A stretch of 64,000 nucleotides of DNA from Ruminococcaceae bacterium AM07-15. Its GTDB lineage: Bacteria; Bacillota; Clostridia; Oscillospirales; Butyricicoccaceae. The stretch's first letter is position 1; each line of letters starts with the position of its first letter. A model generated the notes under the pieces. The model was not told the origin of the DNA. It saw only the letters and a list, made by a program, of their open reading frames with translations, and searched no databases. Below are positions 1 to 8,405 of this stretch, in pieces. The stretch spans positions 1-64,000 of the forward strand of contig QUDE01000003.1 of assembly GCA_003477405.1 (NCBI GenBank), written 5' to 3'. Position numbers and translations under genes: made by a program.

Positions 1-80
1 TTTTCCCTACTTAGAGGCTTTTTTGTGCTGTCCGCATAATCTGGGGCGGTTCAACAGCGGAAAGGGCTTTTTTCATTGCA

Positions 81-950
81 TTATTTTTTGTTTTTCAGCG
101 CTTTGCGGGAGCCTACTACGCGGAAATAGGGAAGCTCGGTCTCCAGCTGGTAGATGGCGGCCCGGGTGTCCAGGCTGTCCAGGCAGCCGTCGAAATCCAC
201 ATACAGATGGAACTGGTGCAGCTCGTCGGCCCAGTCGCTTTTCTCCAGGTGGATAAACTCCATGTTCTGCTTGTTGTCGGCCAGCACCGACAGCACGCCG
301 GCCAAAGAGCCGCTTTCCGAGGGCATATAAAATACGGCGCTGATCAATCCCTCCTGGCCTTTCTGGTGATACAGCTTGGGAGAGATCACTGCAGCCAGGC
401 GGCCGTCCTCGGTTTCTTCGGTGTGATTCAGATAAAGTTTGCGCTTGTCCAGCTGATCGAACAGCTCGTCGGTCTTATAAACGCCCCGCAGAGAAACCAC
501 ACAGAAGGGATATTCTCCCCGCTCCACGGCGCTGAGGGCATCTTCCTCATTTTCCATGGGATGGAGTGTGAGCCCCAATGCCTTCTGGGCCGCAGGCAGG
601 AAAGTTCCATCACAGCAGCCCTCCCCTTCCGGCCGGCCGGATACGATATCCTTCTCATGGCTGAGGCGCAAAGCTTCATCCAGCTCCAGAAATACCCGGT
701 ACTGCCGGTTGCGGCTCATACGGAGCAGGGACTTCCATAGCATCCGGGCTTTCATCTGCAGTTCGGGAGAAAGGCCCATGGAAATGCTGCTGAGCAGCTG
801 TTCCTCCCGGCGAGCCGAATAGACCGGCACCCCTTCCTGGAATTTGGATTGGGCAATACGGACAGAAGCCTCCATCCGGCGCAGGAAAACATCCTTCAAA
901 GCCTCGTCACAGCTGGCGACGATCTGCCGAAACAATTCGATCTGATCCAT
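81..950 (-). CDS. Chorismate mutase / ACT-domain protein, PheA-like with reduced central domain
   Basis: The 289-residue product has an AroQ-type chorismate mutase domain at about residues 1-90, with basic and acidic positions typical of that fold (RRM near 25, K near 36, PVYSARREEQLL near 43-54). The C-terminal 80 residues look like the phenylalanine-binding ACT domain of PheA, ending in the usual FRVVGSRKA-like motif. The stretch between them is only about 110 residues. A full prephenate dehydratase domain needs nearly 200, and I see no TRF-type dehydratase motif. I infer chorismate to prephenate conversion under amino-acid control, with dehydratase activity doubtful. It is transcribed divergently from the threonine aldolase gene across about 217 bp. 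The start is the ATG at 950. Confidence 0.75.
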   Translation of the reverse strand: MDQIELFRQIVASCDEALKDVFLRRMEASVRIAQSKFQEGVPVYSARREEQLLSSISMGLSPELQMKARMLWKSLLRMSRNRQYRVFLELDEALRLSHEKDIVSGRPEGEGCCDGTFLPAAQKALGLTLHPMENEEDALSAVERGEYPFCVVSLRGVYKTDELFDQLDKRKLYLNHTEETEDGRLAAVISPKLYHQKGQEGLISAVFYMPSESGSLAGVLSVLADNKQNMEFIHLEKSDWADELHQFHLYVDFDGCLDSLDTRAAIYQLETELPYFRVVGSRKALKNKK

Positions 951-1167
951 AAAAGAGAGACCTCCGGTCTTTTAAACTGAAGGGCCAACGCCCTTTCCAA
1001 ATTGCGGAATCTGATAGATTTATTTTATAATTTCCATGGAAGGATGTCAATGGAAGGAAGGGTACAAATGCTTCCCCGCCGTTTACAAAATCCCAGGCCT
1101 TTGGTATACTTTGTTTGTCTAAATTGATCAGGAAGGCCGGGAGCCATCCTGAGGAAAGAAGGGTTTT

Positions 1168-2196
1168 ATGATGCGTTACATCGATCTGCGAAGCGACACG
1201 GTAACCCAGCCCACGGAGGAGATGCGCCAGGCCATGCTGGAAGCTCCGGTGGGAGACGATGTGTACATGGACGATCCCACGGTGAACCGTCTGGAAGAAG
1301 AAGGCGCCCGTATCCTGGGGAAAGAAGCGGCCCTCTATCTGTCCAGCGGCACCCAGAGCAATCAGGTGGCGGTGATGACCTGGTGCAAACGAGGGGACGA
1401 GATCATCGTCTCCGACGGCTGCCACATTTATGAGCACGAAGTGGGTGCTGTGGCGGTGCTGGCCGGCGCCAACATGTGCACCCTCCATTTTGAAGGCGGC
1501 ATCCCCGATGCATCCATGATCGAAAAAGCCATCCGCGGCGTGGACATTCACTTCCCGGAAACCACTCTGATCTGCATGGAAAACGCCCTGTCCAACGGCC
1601 GGGTGGTGCCCCTGTCCGTGATGAAAGAGGTCTATCAGGTGGGACAGCGCCACCATATCCCCGTCCATCTGGACGGCGCCCGGGTTTTCAACGCCGCCGC
1701 TTCCCTGGGCGTGGATGTGAAAGAGATCACACAGTACGCCGATTCGGTGTCCTGCTGCCTGTCCAAAGGCCTGTGCGCCCCCATCGGCACCCTGCTGGCC
1801 GGCAGCCGGGAATTCATCCAGCGGGCCCGGAAAAACCGTAAAATGCTGGGCGGCGGTATGCGCCAGGCCGGCGTCATTGCGGCTCCCGCCCTCATCGCCC
1901 TGACCAAAATGCCGGCCCGTCTGAAAGAAGACCACGAAAATGCCCGGTATATGGCGCAGAAGCTCAGCGCCATGGAAGGCATCTGCTGCGATCCCCAGTC
2001 GGTGGAGATCAACATGGTTTTCTTCACCATCGACCGGCCTCAGTCCCTGCGGGACAATCTCCCCCAGGCCATGCTCCAGAAAGGCGTCAAGATCTGCCCT
2101 GAAGATCAGGGACACTTCCGTTTCGTCACAAACAACGATATTTCCCGTGAGGATATCGATCAGGCCCTGGCCGCACTCCAGGAATGCCTGAACTAA
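1168..2196 (+). CDS. ltaE: Low-specificity L-threonine aldolase
   Basis: This PLP enzyme of the beta-eliminating lyase family cleaves threonine or allo-threonine to glycine and acetaldehyde in the cytoplasm. The N-terminus [11 protein letters not shown], the segment [12 protein letters not shown], the PLP-contact motif HLDGAR and the Schiff-base lysine context SKGLCAPIG are all present. At 342 residues it has the usual family length. A GAGGAAAGAAGG ribosome binding site precedes the ATG at 1168; the second codon is also ATG and could be used. It stands alone and ends before a bidirectional terminator. Confidence 0.93.
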   Translation: MMRYIDLRSDTVTQPTEEMRQAMLEAPVGDDVYMDDPTVNRLEEEGARILGKEAALYLSSGTQSNQVAVMTWCKRGDEIIVSDGCHIYEHEVGAVAVLAGANMCTLHFEGGIPDASMIEKAIRGVDIHFPETTLICMENALSNGRVVPLSVMKEVYQVGQRHHIPVHLDGARVFNAAASLGVDVKEITQYADSVSCCLSKGLCAPIGTLLAGSREFIQRARKNRKMLGGGMRQAGVIAAPALIALTKMPARLKEDHENARYMAQKLSAMEGICCDPQSVEINMVFFTIDRPQSLRDNLPQAMLQKGVKICPEDQGHFRFVTNNDISREDIDQALAALQECLN

Positions 2197-2228
2197 AACT
2201 TCTCTTCCTTACATAAAAATATAAAAGA

Positions 2229-2266
2229 CAAAAGAGCACGCCGCAAATGCGGCGCGCTCTTTTGTT
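2229..2266. terminator. Bidirectional terminator between ltaE and the CGGC-domain gene
   Basis: A GC-rich stem (GAGCACGCCGC / GCGGCGCGCTC) with loop AAAT is flanked by A-run and T-run, so it can serve both converging genes. Confidence 0.85.
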
Positions 2267-2267
2267 T

Positions 2268-2600
2268 TCAATGAGTATATTCCAGGATGCGTACATCCTC
2301 TCCCACTCCTTTTTCCACCAACTCCTGCATTTTCTGATGAAAAGGACAGGGATAGCCGATGGGAGTTCCCTTCTGAATGCAGCTGGCAAAGGCGATGGCA
2401 TCCGCCCCTCGTTTCACCAGCTCTCTGGCCCGCAGCACTGCTTTTTTACCCGGGCAGCCTCCGTAGCTGGTGAAACCCACGATTTCGATCTCTTCTTCCT
2501 CCTGGGCAAAAGCCCCCATATGGAGCCGGGCCGCTTTAAAGTCCGCCGTACCCGGACAATAATCTTCGGTCTGCATGCATCGAATGATTCCCAATTTCAT
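2268..2600 (-). CDS. CGGC-domain protein (putative metal-binding)
   Basis: The 110-residue protein matches the small CGGC-domain family. It begins MKLGIIRCMQTEDYCPGT, continues with IVGFTSYGGCPGKKAV (here YGGC rather than CGGC), and ends with AFASCIQKGTPIGYPCP and a terminal YTH. Conserved cysteines near residues 8, 15, 49, 74 and 84 suggest metal or Fe-S binding. The biochemical role of the family is not established to my knowledge. It is likely a single gene, convergent with ltaE. Confidence 0.8.
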   Translation of the reverse strand: MKLGIIRCMQTEDYCPGTADFKAARLHMGAFAQEEEEIEIVGFTSYGGCPGKKAVLRARELVKRGADAIAFASCIQKGTPIGYPCPFHQKMQELVEKGVGEDVRILEYTH

Positions 2601-2677
2601 GGTGTTTCCTCCTTTGATCTCCTGTGTTTTCCCGTGTTTTTATCATATCACAGGCCGATTTCAAAAGGAAAGAACTT

Positions 2678-2974
2678 TTATCCCTTTTCTGCTTTCTCTG
2701 TTTTTTCCACCGACACAATGGACAAGGGCTTGTTTTCCTCCAGTTTTCCCCGATAAGTGATGCGTACCATGTCCCCCAAACCAAGAAAATCCAATTTGGT
2801 CTCCCTGGCCCAAAAGGTGTAGGCCTTCCCCTCTTCCGGCTCCCGGGCCACCAGACTCCAGTCGCTGATCTGTTCCACCCGCCCGGTAAAGGTATCCTGG
2901 TTTCCGGCGCAGCCGCCTAAGATCAAAAGAAGCCCCAGCACCAATGCCAGCAGAGCTTTTTTTCCATGTATCAT
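2678..2974 (-). CDS. Small secreted lipoprotein, unknown function
   Basis: The 98-residue product has a positively charged N-terminus, a hydrophobic segment and a lipobox (LGGC, Cys at about 22), so it should be lipidated and anchored outside the membrane. The mature part is about 75 residues, rich in beta-strand patterns (FTGRVEQISDWSLVAREPEEGKAYTFW), compatible with an OB-like fold. I do not recognise a family. It lies downstream of the sda operon but is separated from it by a terminator-like hairpin. Confidence 0.65.
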   Translation of the reverse strand: MIHGKKALLALVLGLLLILGGCAGNQDTFTGRVEQISDWSLVAREPEEGKAYTFWARETKLDFLGLGDMVRITYRGKLEENKPLSIVSVEKTEKAEKG

Positions 2975-3048
2975 GTAAGGTCCTCCTTGTTTCCGTTCTT
3001 CCTGTTCTTTTGACGGCGGAGAAGGGAAAAAGGTTGACCAAACGGAAA

Positions 3049-3082
3049 GAAAGCCCCATTCTCTTTCAAGAATGAGGCTTTC
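3049..3082 (-). terminator. Terminator of the gdh-like/sda operon
   Basis: Stem AAAGCCCCATTCT / AGAATGAGGCTTT lies just after the sdaAA stop on the minus strand. Confidence 0.7.
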
Positions 3083-3097
3083 TGCACAGTAAAATAA

Positions 3098-3970
3098 TCA
3101 GTATTGCAGCCGCCGCTTGGCACTGAGCCCCGCAGGTGTGATGGCCAGACCGCCTTCGGCGGTCTCCCGCACAGCAGAGGGCATATTGATGCCGATCTGA
3201 TACATGGCATCGATGACCTGATCGGGTGGGATAAAGCTTTCGATCCCGGCCAGAGCCATATCCGCTGCGGCGATGGCAAAAGTGGCATAGATGCCGTTGC
3301 GCTTGACGCAAGGCACTTCCACCAGCCCGGCCACCGGATCGCAGGCCAGGCCAAGGCAGTTTTTCAGAGCGATGGCCGCCGCATGGGTGCACTGCTTGGC
3401 TGTGCCGCCCATGACTTCGGTGAGAGCGGCAGCCGCCATGGCCGCGGCCGAACCTACTTCGGCCTGGCAGCCGCCCGCCGCGCCGGAAATGGTGGCCCGG
3501 GTGGCAATGACAGCGCCGATGCCACCGGCGGTGATCAGGCCGTTGACGGCCTCCCGATCGGTAAAGCCAAACTCCTCCTGGGCCGCGATCATCACTCCAG
3601 GCAGAATGCCCGAAGAGCCGCAGGTGGGCGCCGCCACAATCACGCCCATAGAGGCGTTATACTCCGATGTGCCCAGAGAATAGCTCATGGCTTTGGCTTC
3701 CAGAGAACCCATCAGGTTTTTCCGGTTGCGGTAATGGCGGTAGTATTTGGCCGCATCGCCGCCGGTGAGGCCGCTGATGCTCTTGACCTCAGAGGAGATG
3801 CCGCCCATGGCGGCGTTTTTCATCACCTGATAGGATTCTTCCAGGCGGGCGCGGATGTCCTCTTCGCTCATACCGCTTTCGGCCTGCTCTTCCTTGAGCA
3901 CCACCTGCCAGATGGCCATGTTGTTTTTGGCCGCTTCATCCAGAATATAATCAATGCTTGGGATGTCCAT
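3098..3970 (-). CDS. sdaAA: L-serine dehydratase, iron-sulfur dependent, alpha subunit
   Basis: This is the catalytic subunit of the two-subunit [4Fe-4S] L-serine dehydratase, which deaminates serine to pyruvate and ammonia. Cluster-type cysteines lie in AAPTCGSSGILPG and in the CDPVAGLVEVPCVKRN segment. At 290 residues it has the normal length for the Gram-positive alpha subunit. The ATG at 3970 follows an AGGAGGA ribosome binding site. It lies 55 bp downstream of sdaAB, and the pair shares an operon with the upstream dehydrogenase-like gene, which suggests an amino-acid catabolic unit. Confidence 0.93.
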   Translation of the reverse strand: MDIPSIDYILDEAAKNNMAIWQVVLKEEQAESGMSEEDIRARLEESYQVMKNAAMGGISSEVKSISGLTGGDAAKYYRHYRNRKNLMGSLEAKAMSYSLGTSEYNASMGVIVAAPTCGSSGILPGVMIAAQEEFGFTDREAVNGLITAGGIGAVIATRATISGAAGGCQAEVGSAAAMAAAALTEVMGGTAKQCTHAAAIALKNCLGLACDPVAGLVEVPCVKRNGIYATFAIAAADMALAGIESFIPPDQVIDAMYQIGINMPSAVRETAEGGLAITPAGLSAKRRLQY

Positions 3971-4025
3971 AGACCTTCCTCCTGACGGGGAATACCCCCG
4001 CTTTCTTCGTGAGATTTTCCGCCGC

Positions 4026-4688
4026 CTAGAATTTCGGCATGGAGATCACCCGGAGCACATCCTGTACCCCCATCAGATTTTTGATGGTGGCCTCGTCCAC
4101 TCGGGCGTCGCTTTCGATGACGGTGATCACATCCCCCTCCCGCTTGGTACGGGCCAGGCGGAGATTGGCGATATTATACCCCGCCACATTGAGGGTGATG
4201 GCGATGTTGGCCAGCACGCCGGGGGAGTCTTTGTTGACCACCAAAAGGGTATCCATCAGGCAGGCCGCCTCCATAGGAAAGCCGTTGAGCTCCTGAATGC
4301 GGATCTGTCCGCCGCCGATGGAAGCTCCCCGCAGGGAGATGGTGGTGTTTTTGCCGCTGGCCTCGATGGCCAGGGTGTTGGGATGGTACCGGCCTTCTTC
4401 TCCGGTGAAAAATTCATATTGCATTCCCCGGAACTGGGCCAGCTGCAGGCTTTCCCGAATCTTCACATTGTCGGTGTTGAAACCCAGCAGGCCGCCAATC
4501 ACCGCTTTGTCGGTACCATGGCCCCGGTAGGTGTCGGCAAAGGAGCCATAAAAGGTGATTTTCGCCTTTTTCACTTCTTCACCCAAAATGGTGCGGCAGG
4601 CCAAGCCCAGCCGTACCGCTCCCGCGGTGTGGGAGCTGGAGGGCCCTACGGTGATGGGCCCTAAAATATCGAACATACTGATGCTCAT
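4026..4688 (-). CDS. sdaAB: L-serine dehydratase, beta subunit with ACT domain
   Basis: The 220-residue protein carries the SDH beta signature near its start (SMFDILGPITVGPSSSHTAG), the GHGTD motif, and a C-terminal ACT domain (LLVVNKDSPGVLANIAITL onward) expected to bind a regulatory ligand. The start follows an AGGAGG site. It lies between the dehydrogenase-like gene (29 bp away) and sdaAA, so all three are likely co-transcribed. Confidence 0.93.
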   Translation of the reverse strand: MSISMFDILGPITVGPSSSHTAGAVRLGLACRTILGEEVKKAKITFYGSFADTYRGHGTDKAVIGGLLGFNTDNVKIRESLQLAQFRGMQYEFFTGEEGRYHPNTLAIEASGKNTTISLRGASIGGGQIRIQELNGFPMEAACLMDTLLVVNKDSPGVLANIAITLNVAGYNIANLRLARTKREGDVITVIESDARVDEATIKNLMGVQDVLRVISMPKF

Positions 4689-4717
4689 TGCCCTTTTCCT
4701 CCTGAGCGCTTACGGGA

Positions 4718-5974
4718 TTATGGGAAAATGCCCCGGATCTTCTTGGCCCGGCACACCCGCTCCAGGGCCAGAGCATAGGCGCTTTGACGCAGGGTGATGT
4801 GATCTTCCTGGGCCTTGGTCCACACATCGTCAAAGGCCTTGAGGATGATCTGCCGCAGCATACGGCTGACCTCGTCCCCATCCCATACCAGGGTCTGAAT
4901 GTTCTGCACCCATTCGAAATAGGAAACGATCATGCCGCCGGCGTTGGCCAGGATATCGGGAACCACCAGCACGCCCTTTTCCCGCAGCACAGCGTCGGCC
5001 TTCCAGGTGACCGGGCAGTTGGCCCCTTCAATAATAATACGGGCCCCGATCTCCTGCACATTTTTCTCGTGAATCTGGCATTCCACAGCGGCGGGAACCA
5101 GAATATCGCATTCCAGACGGAGCAGCTCCTCCGTGGAAATGTGCTGCACACCGTCTTCCTGGTAATTATCCAGCGTGCCGCCCTGGGCCAGGTGTTCCAG
5201 CACCCCAGGGATATGCAGGCCACTGCGGCAATAGAGGGCGCCGGTGATGTCTCCCACGGCCATAATGCGGATACCGGCAATATACATCAGCCGGGCCACA
5301 CTGGAACCCACTTTGCCCAGGCCCAGCACGGCGGCGGTGGTGAGGTCCACCGGTTTTTTCAACCGCTTGAGTACTTCTCTGGCCACAAAGGTCAGGCCCT
5401 GGGCCGGAGCCTCTTCCATGCCCTGGGAACCGCCCAGATCCAGGGGTTTACCGGTGACGATGCCCTGGACGGCATGGCCCTTCATCATGCTGTAGGTGTC
5501 CATGATCCAGCCCATGATCTCTTCATCGGTGTTCATATCCGGGGCGGGAATGTCCTCATTGGGGCCGATGAAGGGGAGGATCATAGCGGTATACCGCCGG
5601 GTGAGGCGGCAGCGCTCTCTGTGGGAAATCTCGTTCACATCCACATTGACGCCGCCATAAGCTCCCCCATAGGGGATGTTCACCAGGGCGCATTGCAGAG
5701 TGGTCAGTCCGGCCAGAGCCTGGACTTCATCCTCGCAGACGCTGGTGTGAAAGCGTACGCCGCCTTTGCAGGGGCCCCGCAGGGTGGAGTGCTGCACCCG
5801 ATAGCCCTCAAACAGGCGCACGGTGCCGTCGTCCATCTCCACCGGGATGGAAACTTTCAGCTGCCGCTCCGGGTATTTCACAAATTCATATGCCACCCGG
5901 TCCAGACCCATCTGCTGGGCGGCTTCGTCCACATTGTGGGTAAAATTCTCATAGGGATTGCGGTCGGTGCCCAT
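4718..5974 (-). CDS. Glutamate dehydrogenase-like protein lacking the catalytic lysine
   Basis: The 418-residue product aligns over its whole length with Glu/Leu/Phe/Val dehydrogenases: substrate-binding KGGVRF (Lys70), PAPDMNT (Asp146), a Rossmann segment VLGLGKVGSS, and VPDILANAGGMIVSYFEWVQN. Two conserved active-site lysines are missing. The position usually Lys in (F/W)K(C/N)AL is Gln94 (TTLQCAL), and the catalytic Lys of GGAKGG is Tyr106 (GGAYGG). Family knowledge says these lysines bind the alpha-carboxylate and perform catalysis, so normal dehydrogenase activity is doubtful. It is the first gene of the sda operon. It may be a pseudoenzyme or regulator, or use altered chemistry. The reading frame is intact with normal codon use. 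Confidence 0.85.
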   Translation of the reverse strand: MGTDRNPYENFTHNVDEAAQQMGLDRVAYEFVKYPERQLKVSIPVEMDDGTVRLFEGYRVQHSTLRGPCKGGVRFHTSVCEDEVQALAGLTTLQCALVNIPYGGAYGGVNVDVNEISHRERCRLTRRYTAMILPFIGPNEDIPAPDMNTDEEIMGWIMDTYSMMKGHAVQGIVTGKPLDLGGSQGMEEAPAQGLTFVAREVLKRLKKPVDLTTAAVLGLGKVGSSVARLMYIAGIRIMAVGDITGALYCRSGLHIPGVLEHLAQGGTLDNYQEDGVQHISTEELLRLECDILVPAAVECQIHEKNVQEIGARIIIEGANCPVTWKADAVLREKGVLVVPDILANAGGMIVSYFEWVQNIQTLVWDGDEVSRMLRQIILKAFDDVWTKAQEDHITLRQSAYALALERVCRAKKIRGIFP

Positions 5975-6262
5975 AGGTTATCCCACCTTTTTGCATAAAT
6001 TTTGTGTTCCATTTTTGTGCAATCCGCTGCTTTTGCCTTTGCGTAAGCAGATGCACTGGAAACTGTCTTTATTATAAACAATCCCGAACCAATGCGCAAG
6101 ACAGGGTAATTTGCTTTTTTGCACCAAAGAACGAGCTCTTTTTTGTATATTTTGCTTTTCACTCTTTCTGTCTTTATTTTGACCCTATCACCGGAGGATT
6201 AACCGTCTCGACAAAAACTGTCTTTTTATGATAAACTGATAAAAAAGAAAGAAGGCGCGCTG

Positions 6263-6973
6263 ATGGAAAACACGGTATACCAAGCCCGACTTTTGGAGCC
6301 CAAGTTTTGGAGCATTGAAGAAAACGGCGTCCGCTGCTTTTTGGTGGAGGGAGAAAGGGAGGCCATGCTGGTGGACACCGGTTTTGGCACCGGAGATCTG
6401 AAAGCCTTTATCCAGACCCTCACTTCCCTTCCCGTCTTTGTGGTCAACACCCATGCCGACCGGGATCACATCGGCTGCAATGGTCAATTTCCCCCGGCCT
6501 GGATGCATCCCGCCGATTTCGACCGGTGCGCCCGTTCCCCTCAAGGCAAAGATCTGCCGCTGCGGCCTTTGTGGGAAGGCCAGGTGCTGGAGCTGGGGCA
6601 GCGCCGTTTTGAAGTGATCCTCATTCCCGGCCACACCCCCGGCAGCATCGTGCTGTGGGATGAAGAACACAAAACCCTCATCAGCGGCGACAGTGTCCAA
6701 GCGGGCAACATCTACCTCTTTGGCCCGGGCCGCAATCTGCCCGCCTTTATTGCCAGTCTGGAAAAACTGATCACGCGCTGTGCAGGCATCCAGACCATTC
6801 TCCCCTCCCACGGACCTCTGCCTCTGCCCGGTTCCACCCTGCCCACACTATTGCAGGATGCCCGGGATCTGCAAAGCGGCAAACTCACCGGCACTGCTCC
6901 CGATCGGGATGTACCCGGCCATCTGTTCCGTGGAAAGGCCGCTGGATTTTATTACGACGGCCCCATCCTCTGA
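6263..6973 (+). CDS. MBL-fold metallo-hydrolase
   Basis: The 236-residue cytoplasmic protein has the metallo-beta-lactamase fold of the glyoxalase II-like group. The metal motif reads THADRDHIG (residues 63-71), a known HxDxDH variant in which the second His is Asp. Later ligands are in IPGHTPGS and LISGDS. The substrate cannot be predicted. It is divergent from the dehydrogenase operon across about 290 bp and ends at a terminator before the tRNA gene. Confidence 0.85.
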   Translation: MENTVYQARLLEPKFWSIEENGVRCFLVEGEREAMLVDTGFGTGDLKAFIQTLTSLPVFVVNTHADRDHIGCNGQFPPAWMHPADFDRCARSPQGKDLPLRPLWEGQVLELGQRRFEVILIPGHTPGSIVLWDEEHKTLISGDSVQAGNIYLFGPGRNLPAFIASLEKLITRCAGIQTILPSHGPLPLPGSTLPTLLQDARDLQSGKLTGTAPDRDVPGHLFRGKAAGFYYDGPIL

Positions 6974-6981
6974 TCTCCCCT

Positions 6982-7017
6982 TTTCCGGCGGAAAACACCG
7001 CCGGAAATTTTTTTGAA
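6982..7017 (+). terminator. Rho-independent terminator after the metallo-hydrolase gene
   Basis: Stem TTTCCGGCGG / CCGCCGGAAA is followed by a run of seven T. Confidence 0.85.
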
Positions 7018-7024
7018 AAAACAC

Positions 7025-7053
7025 TTGCATATCTGCTCCTCGTCTGTTATACT
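7025..7053 (+). promoter_or_regulatory. Sigma-A promoter of tRNA-Ser
   Basis: TTGCAT (7025-7030) and TATACT (7048-7053) are separated by 17 bp. The tRNA begins about 40 bp downstream. Confidence 0.75.
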
Positions 7054-7093
7054 GATAAAGCTGACACCGTTCAGAGAATCTGCCAGTTGACTT

Positions 7094-7185
7094 GGAGAAG
7101 TCGCGTAGCTGGTCGAGCGCGCACGATTGGAAATCGTGTAACCGTCAAAAGCGGTTCGAGGGTTCGAATCCCTCCTTCTCCGCCA
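7094..7185 (+). tRNA. tRNA-Ser (anticodon GGA)
   Basis: The acceptor stem GGAGAAG / CTTCTCC, D arm, anticodon stem CACGA/TCGTG with loop TTGGAAA (anticodon GGA), long class II variable arm, T arm GGTTCGAATCC and encoded CCA are all visible. The 92-nt length fits a bacterial serine tRNA with encoded CCA. Confidence 0.95.
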
Positions 7186-7187
7186 GA

Positions 7188-7222
7188 AAAACAGACGAAC
7201 CTTTTGGTTCGTCTGTTTTTTA
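7188..7222 (+). terminator. Terminator of tRNA-Ser
   Basis: Stem ACAGACGAACC / GGTTCGTCTGT with a TTTT loop is followed by a T-run immediately after the CCA end. Confidence 0.85.
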
Positions 7223-7384
7223 TTTTCTTATCCATCGCAAGCCATACGAACATTTTCCTTTCCACTTCATTATTCATTTTGCCCATTTAGAACTGCATGG
7301 CTTGCTTATTTTTTATCAATGTAATATAATGAATCAAACAGAATACTCTTACCGTCTGGATGCCCTTTGGAAAGGAGGGTCATT

Positions 7385-8329
7385 ATGTTCATCGACAAAA
7401 AAATGAGCAACCGTTCCTTTGTCCCCACAAACATCATTTCCCTGCTGCTTTTAGGGATCGTCTCTCTGGTTCTGTGGGAATTCACCCGTTCTTCCAGCCT
7501 GATCCGTCCGGTCCACGGCCCTTTCCTGGCGCTGATGGTGGTTCTGTCCCTCTTCTGCACCATTTACTTCCTGGTAAGCTTTGGATTCTATTTTTACGAT
7601 CATGACTTTTCCTCTCCCCGGAAGAAATGGGGGCTGTTTGTTTTCCTCTGCCTCCTGGCCCTGCTCTACCTTGTCATTTCTTTGTCTGTCATCTTCCCGG
7701 CCTTTTCGGAGGCCCGCTGGGACGAAGGCGCAAGCCAGGCGGTCGACCGCTATTTTGATTTTTCCTTCGGAAAAGAGGAAAATCCCTCCGCCCGTCTCAC
7801 TCCCCATGACCCGGAGGATGTGAAGTGGCATTGGGATATGCTCCTTTGGGCCGGCGGTATCCTCCTCTTCTGTCTGATCTGCAATATGATCTATCTGCCC
7901 ATCCGTCTGCGGGTGGCCAAGGAAAAGGGCTACGACACCGACAGCATCGGTAACCTGCTGGCCAGTGTAGCCATTCTGCTGCTGGTGATCCTGGGCCTGG
8001 CCAAACCTTCTCTTTACTGGTGGCTGGGCGCACTGCTCCTGGTGCTGCTGGCGGTGCGCATCCCCAAGCTGGGGCTACTTCACGCTTTGCTCTTCACCTT
8101 GTTCCAGCCCTTTGCCCTGCTGGACAGCGGTCTGAGCAAAGTCAAGCTCCTCTCCACTTCGGTTTCCACCACCAGCGCCATTTCCAGCGAAATGAAAGCC
8201 CGCTCCGCCGGTCTGCACCAAACCATCCGCGATGAGGTCCGGGAGGAATTCCAGCAGGACATCGACCAAAACACCACTGTACAAACCCACAAAGAACCAA
8301 AAACAGAAAAAACAGACCGCAACCTCTGA
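7385..8329 (+). CDS. Multi-pass membrane protein, unknown function
   Basis: I do not recognise a family. The 314-residue protein has two N-terminal membrane helices (about residues 15-35 and 48-70), a third near 85-105, a soluble loop, then several more between about 150 and 250. It ends in a charged, Glu/Lys-rich cytoplasmic tail with coiled-coil character. The start is placed at ATG 7385 because a strong AAAGGAGGG sits 5-6 bases before it; a TTG 18 bases upstream would lie ahead of that site. It is monocistronic with a terminator at 8346-8382. Confidence 0.7.
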   Translation: MFIDKKMSNRSFVPTNIISLLLLGIVSLVLWEFTRSSSLIRPVHGPFLALMVVLSLFCTIYFLVSFGFYFYDHDFSSPRKKWGLFVFLCLLALLYLVISLSVIFPAFSEARWDEGASQAVDRYFDFSFGKEENPSARLTPHDPEDVKWHWDMLLWAGGILLFCLICNMIYLPIRLRVAKEKGYDTDSIGNLLASVAILLLVILGLAKPSLYWWLGALLLVLLAVRIPKLGLLHALLFTLFQPFALLDSGLSKVKLLSTSVSTTSAISSEMKARSAGLHQTIRDEVREEFQQDIDQNTTVQTHKEPKTEKTDRNL

Positions 8330-8345
8330 TTTGCTGTGTCTGCCC

Positions 8346-8382
8346 ATGAAAAAAGGAAGCCGAAACGGCTTCCTTTTTTCAT
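8346..8382. terminator. Bidirectional terminator
   Basis: A perfect stem CATGAAAAAAGGAAGCCG / CGGCTTCCTTTTTTCATG serves the membrane-protein gene and the convergent surface-protein gene. Confidence 0.9.
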
Positions 8383-8405
8383 GCAGTTTCAATATTCCGT
8401 GGATC

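Noticed and set aside
907..2115. 402-codon minus-strand frame opposite ltaE
   Set aside because: Shadow of the aldolase gene in GC-rich DNA; the composition is His/Gly-rich without domains.
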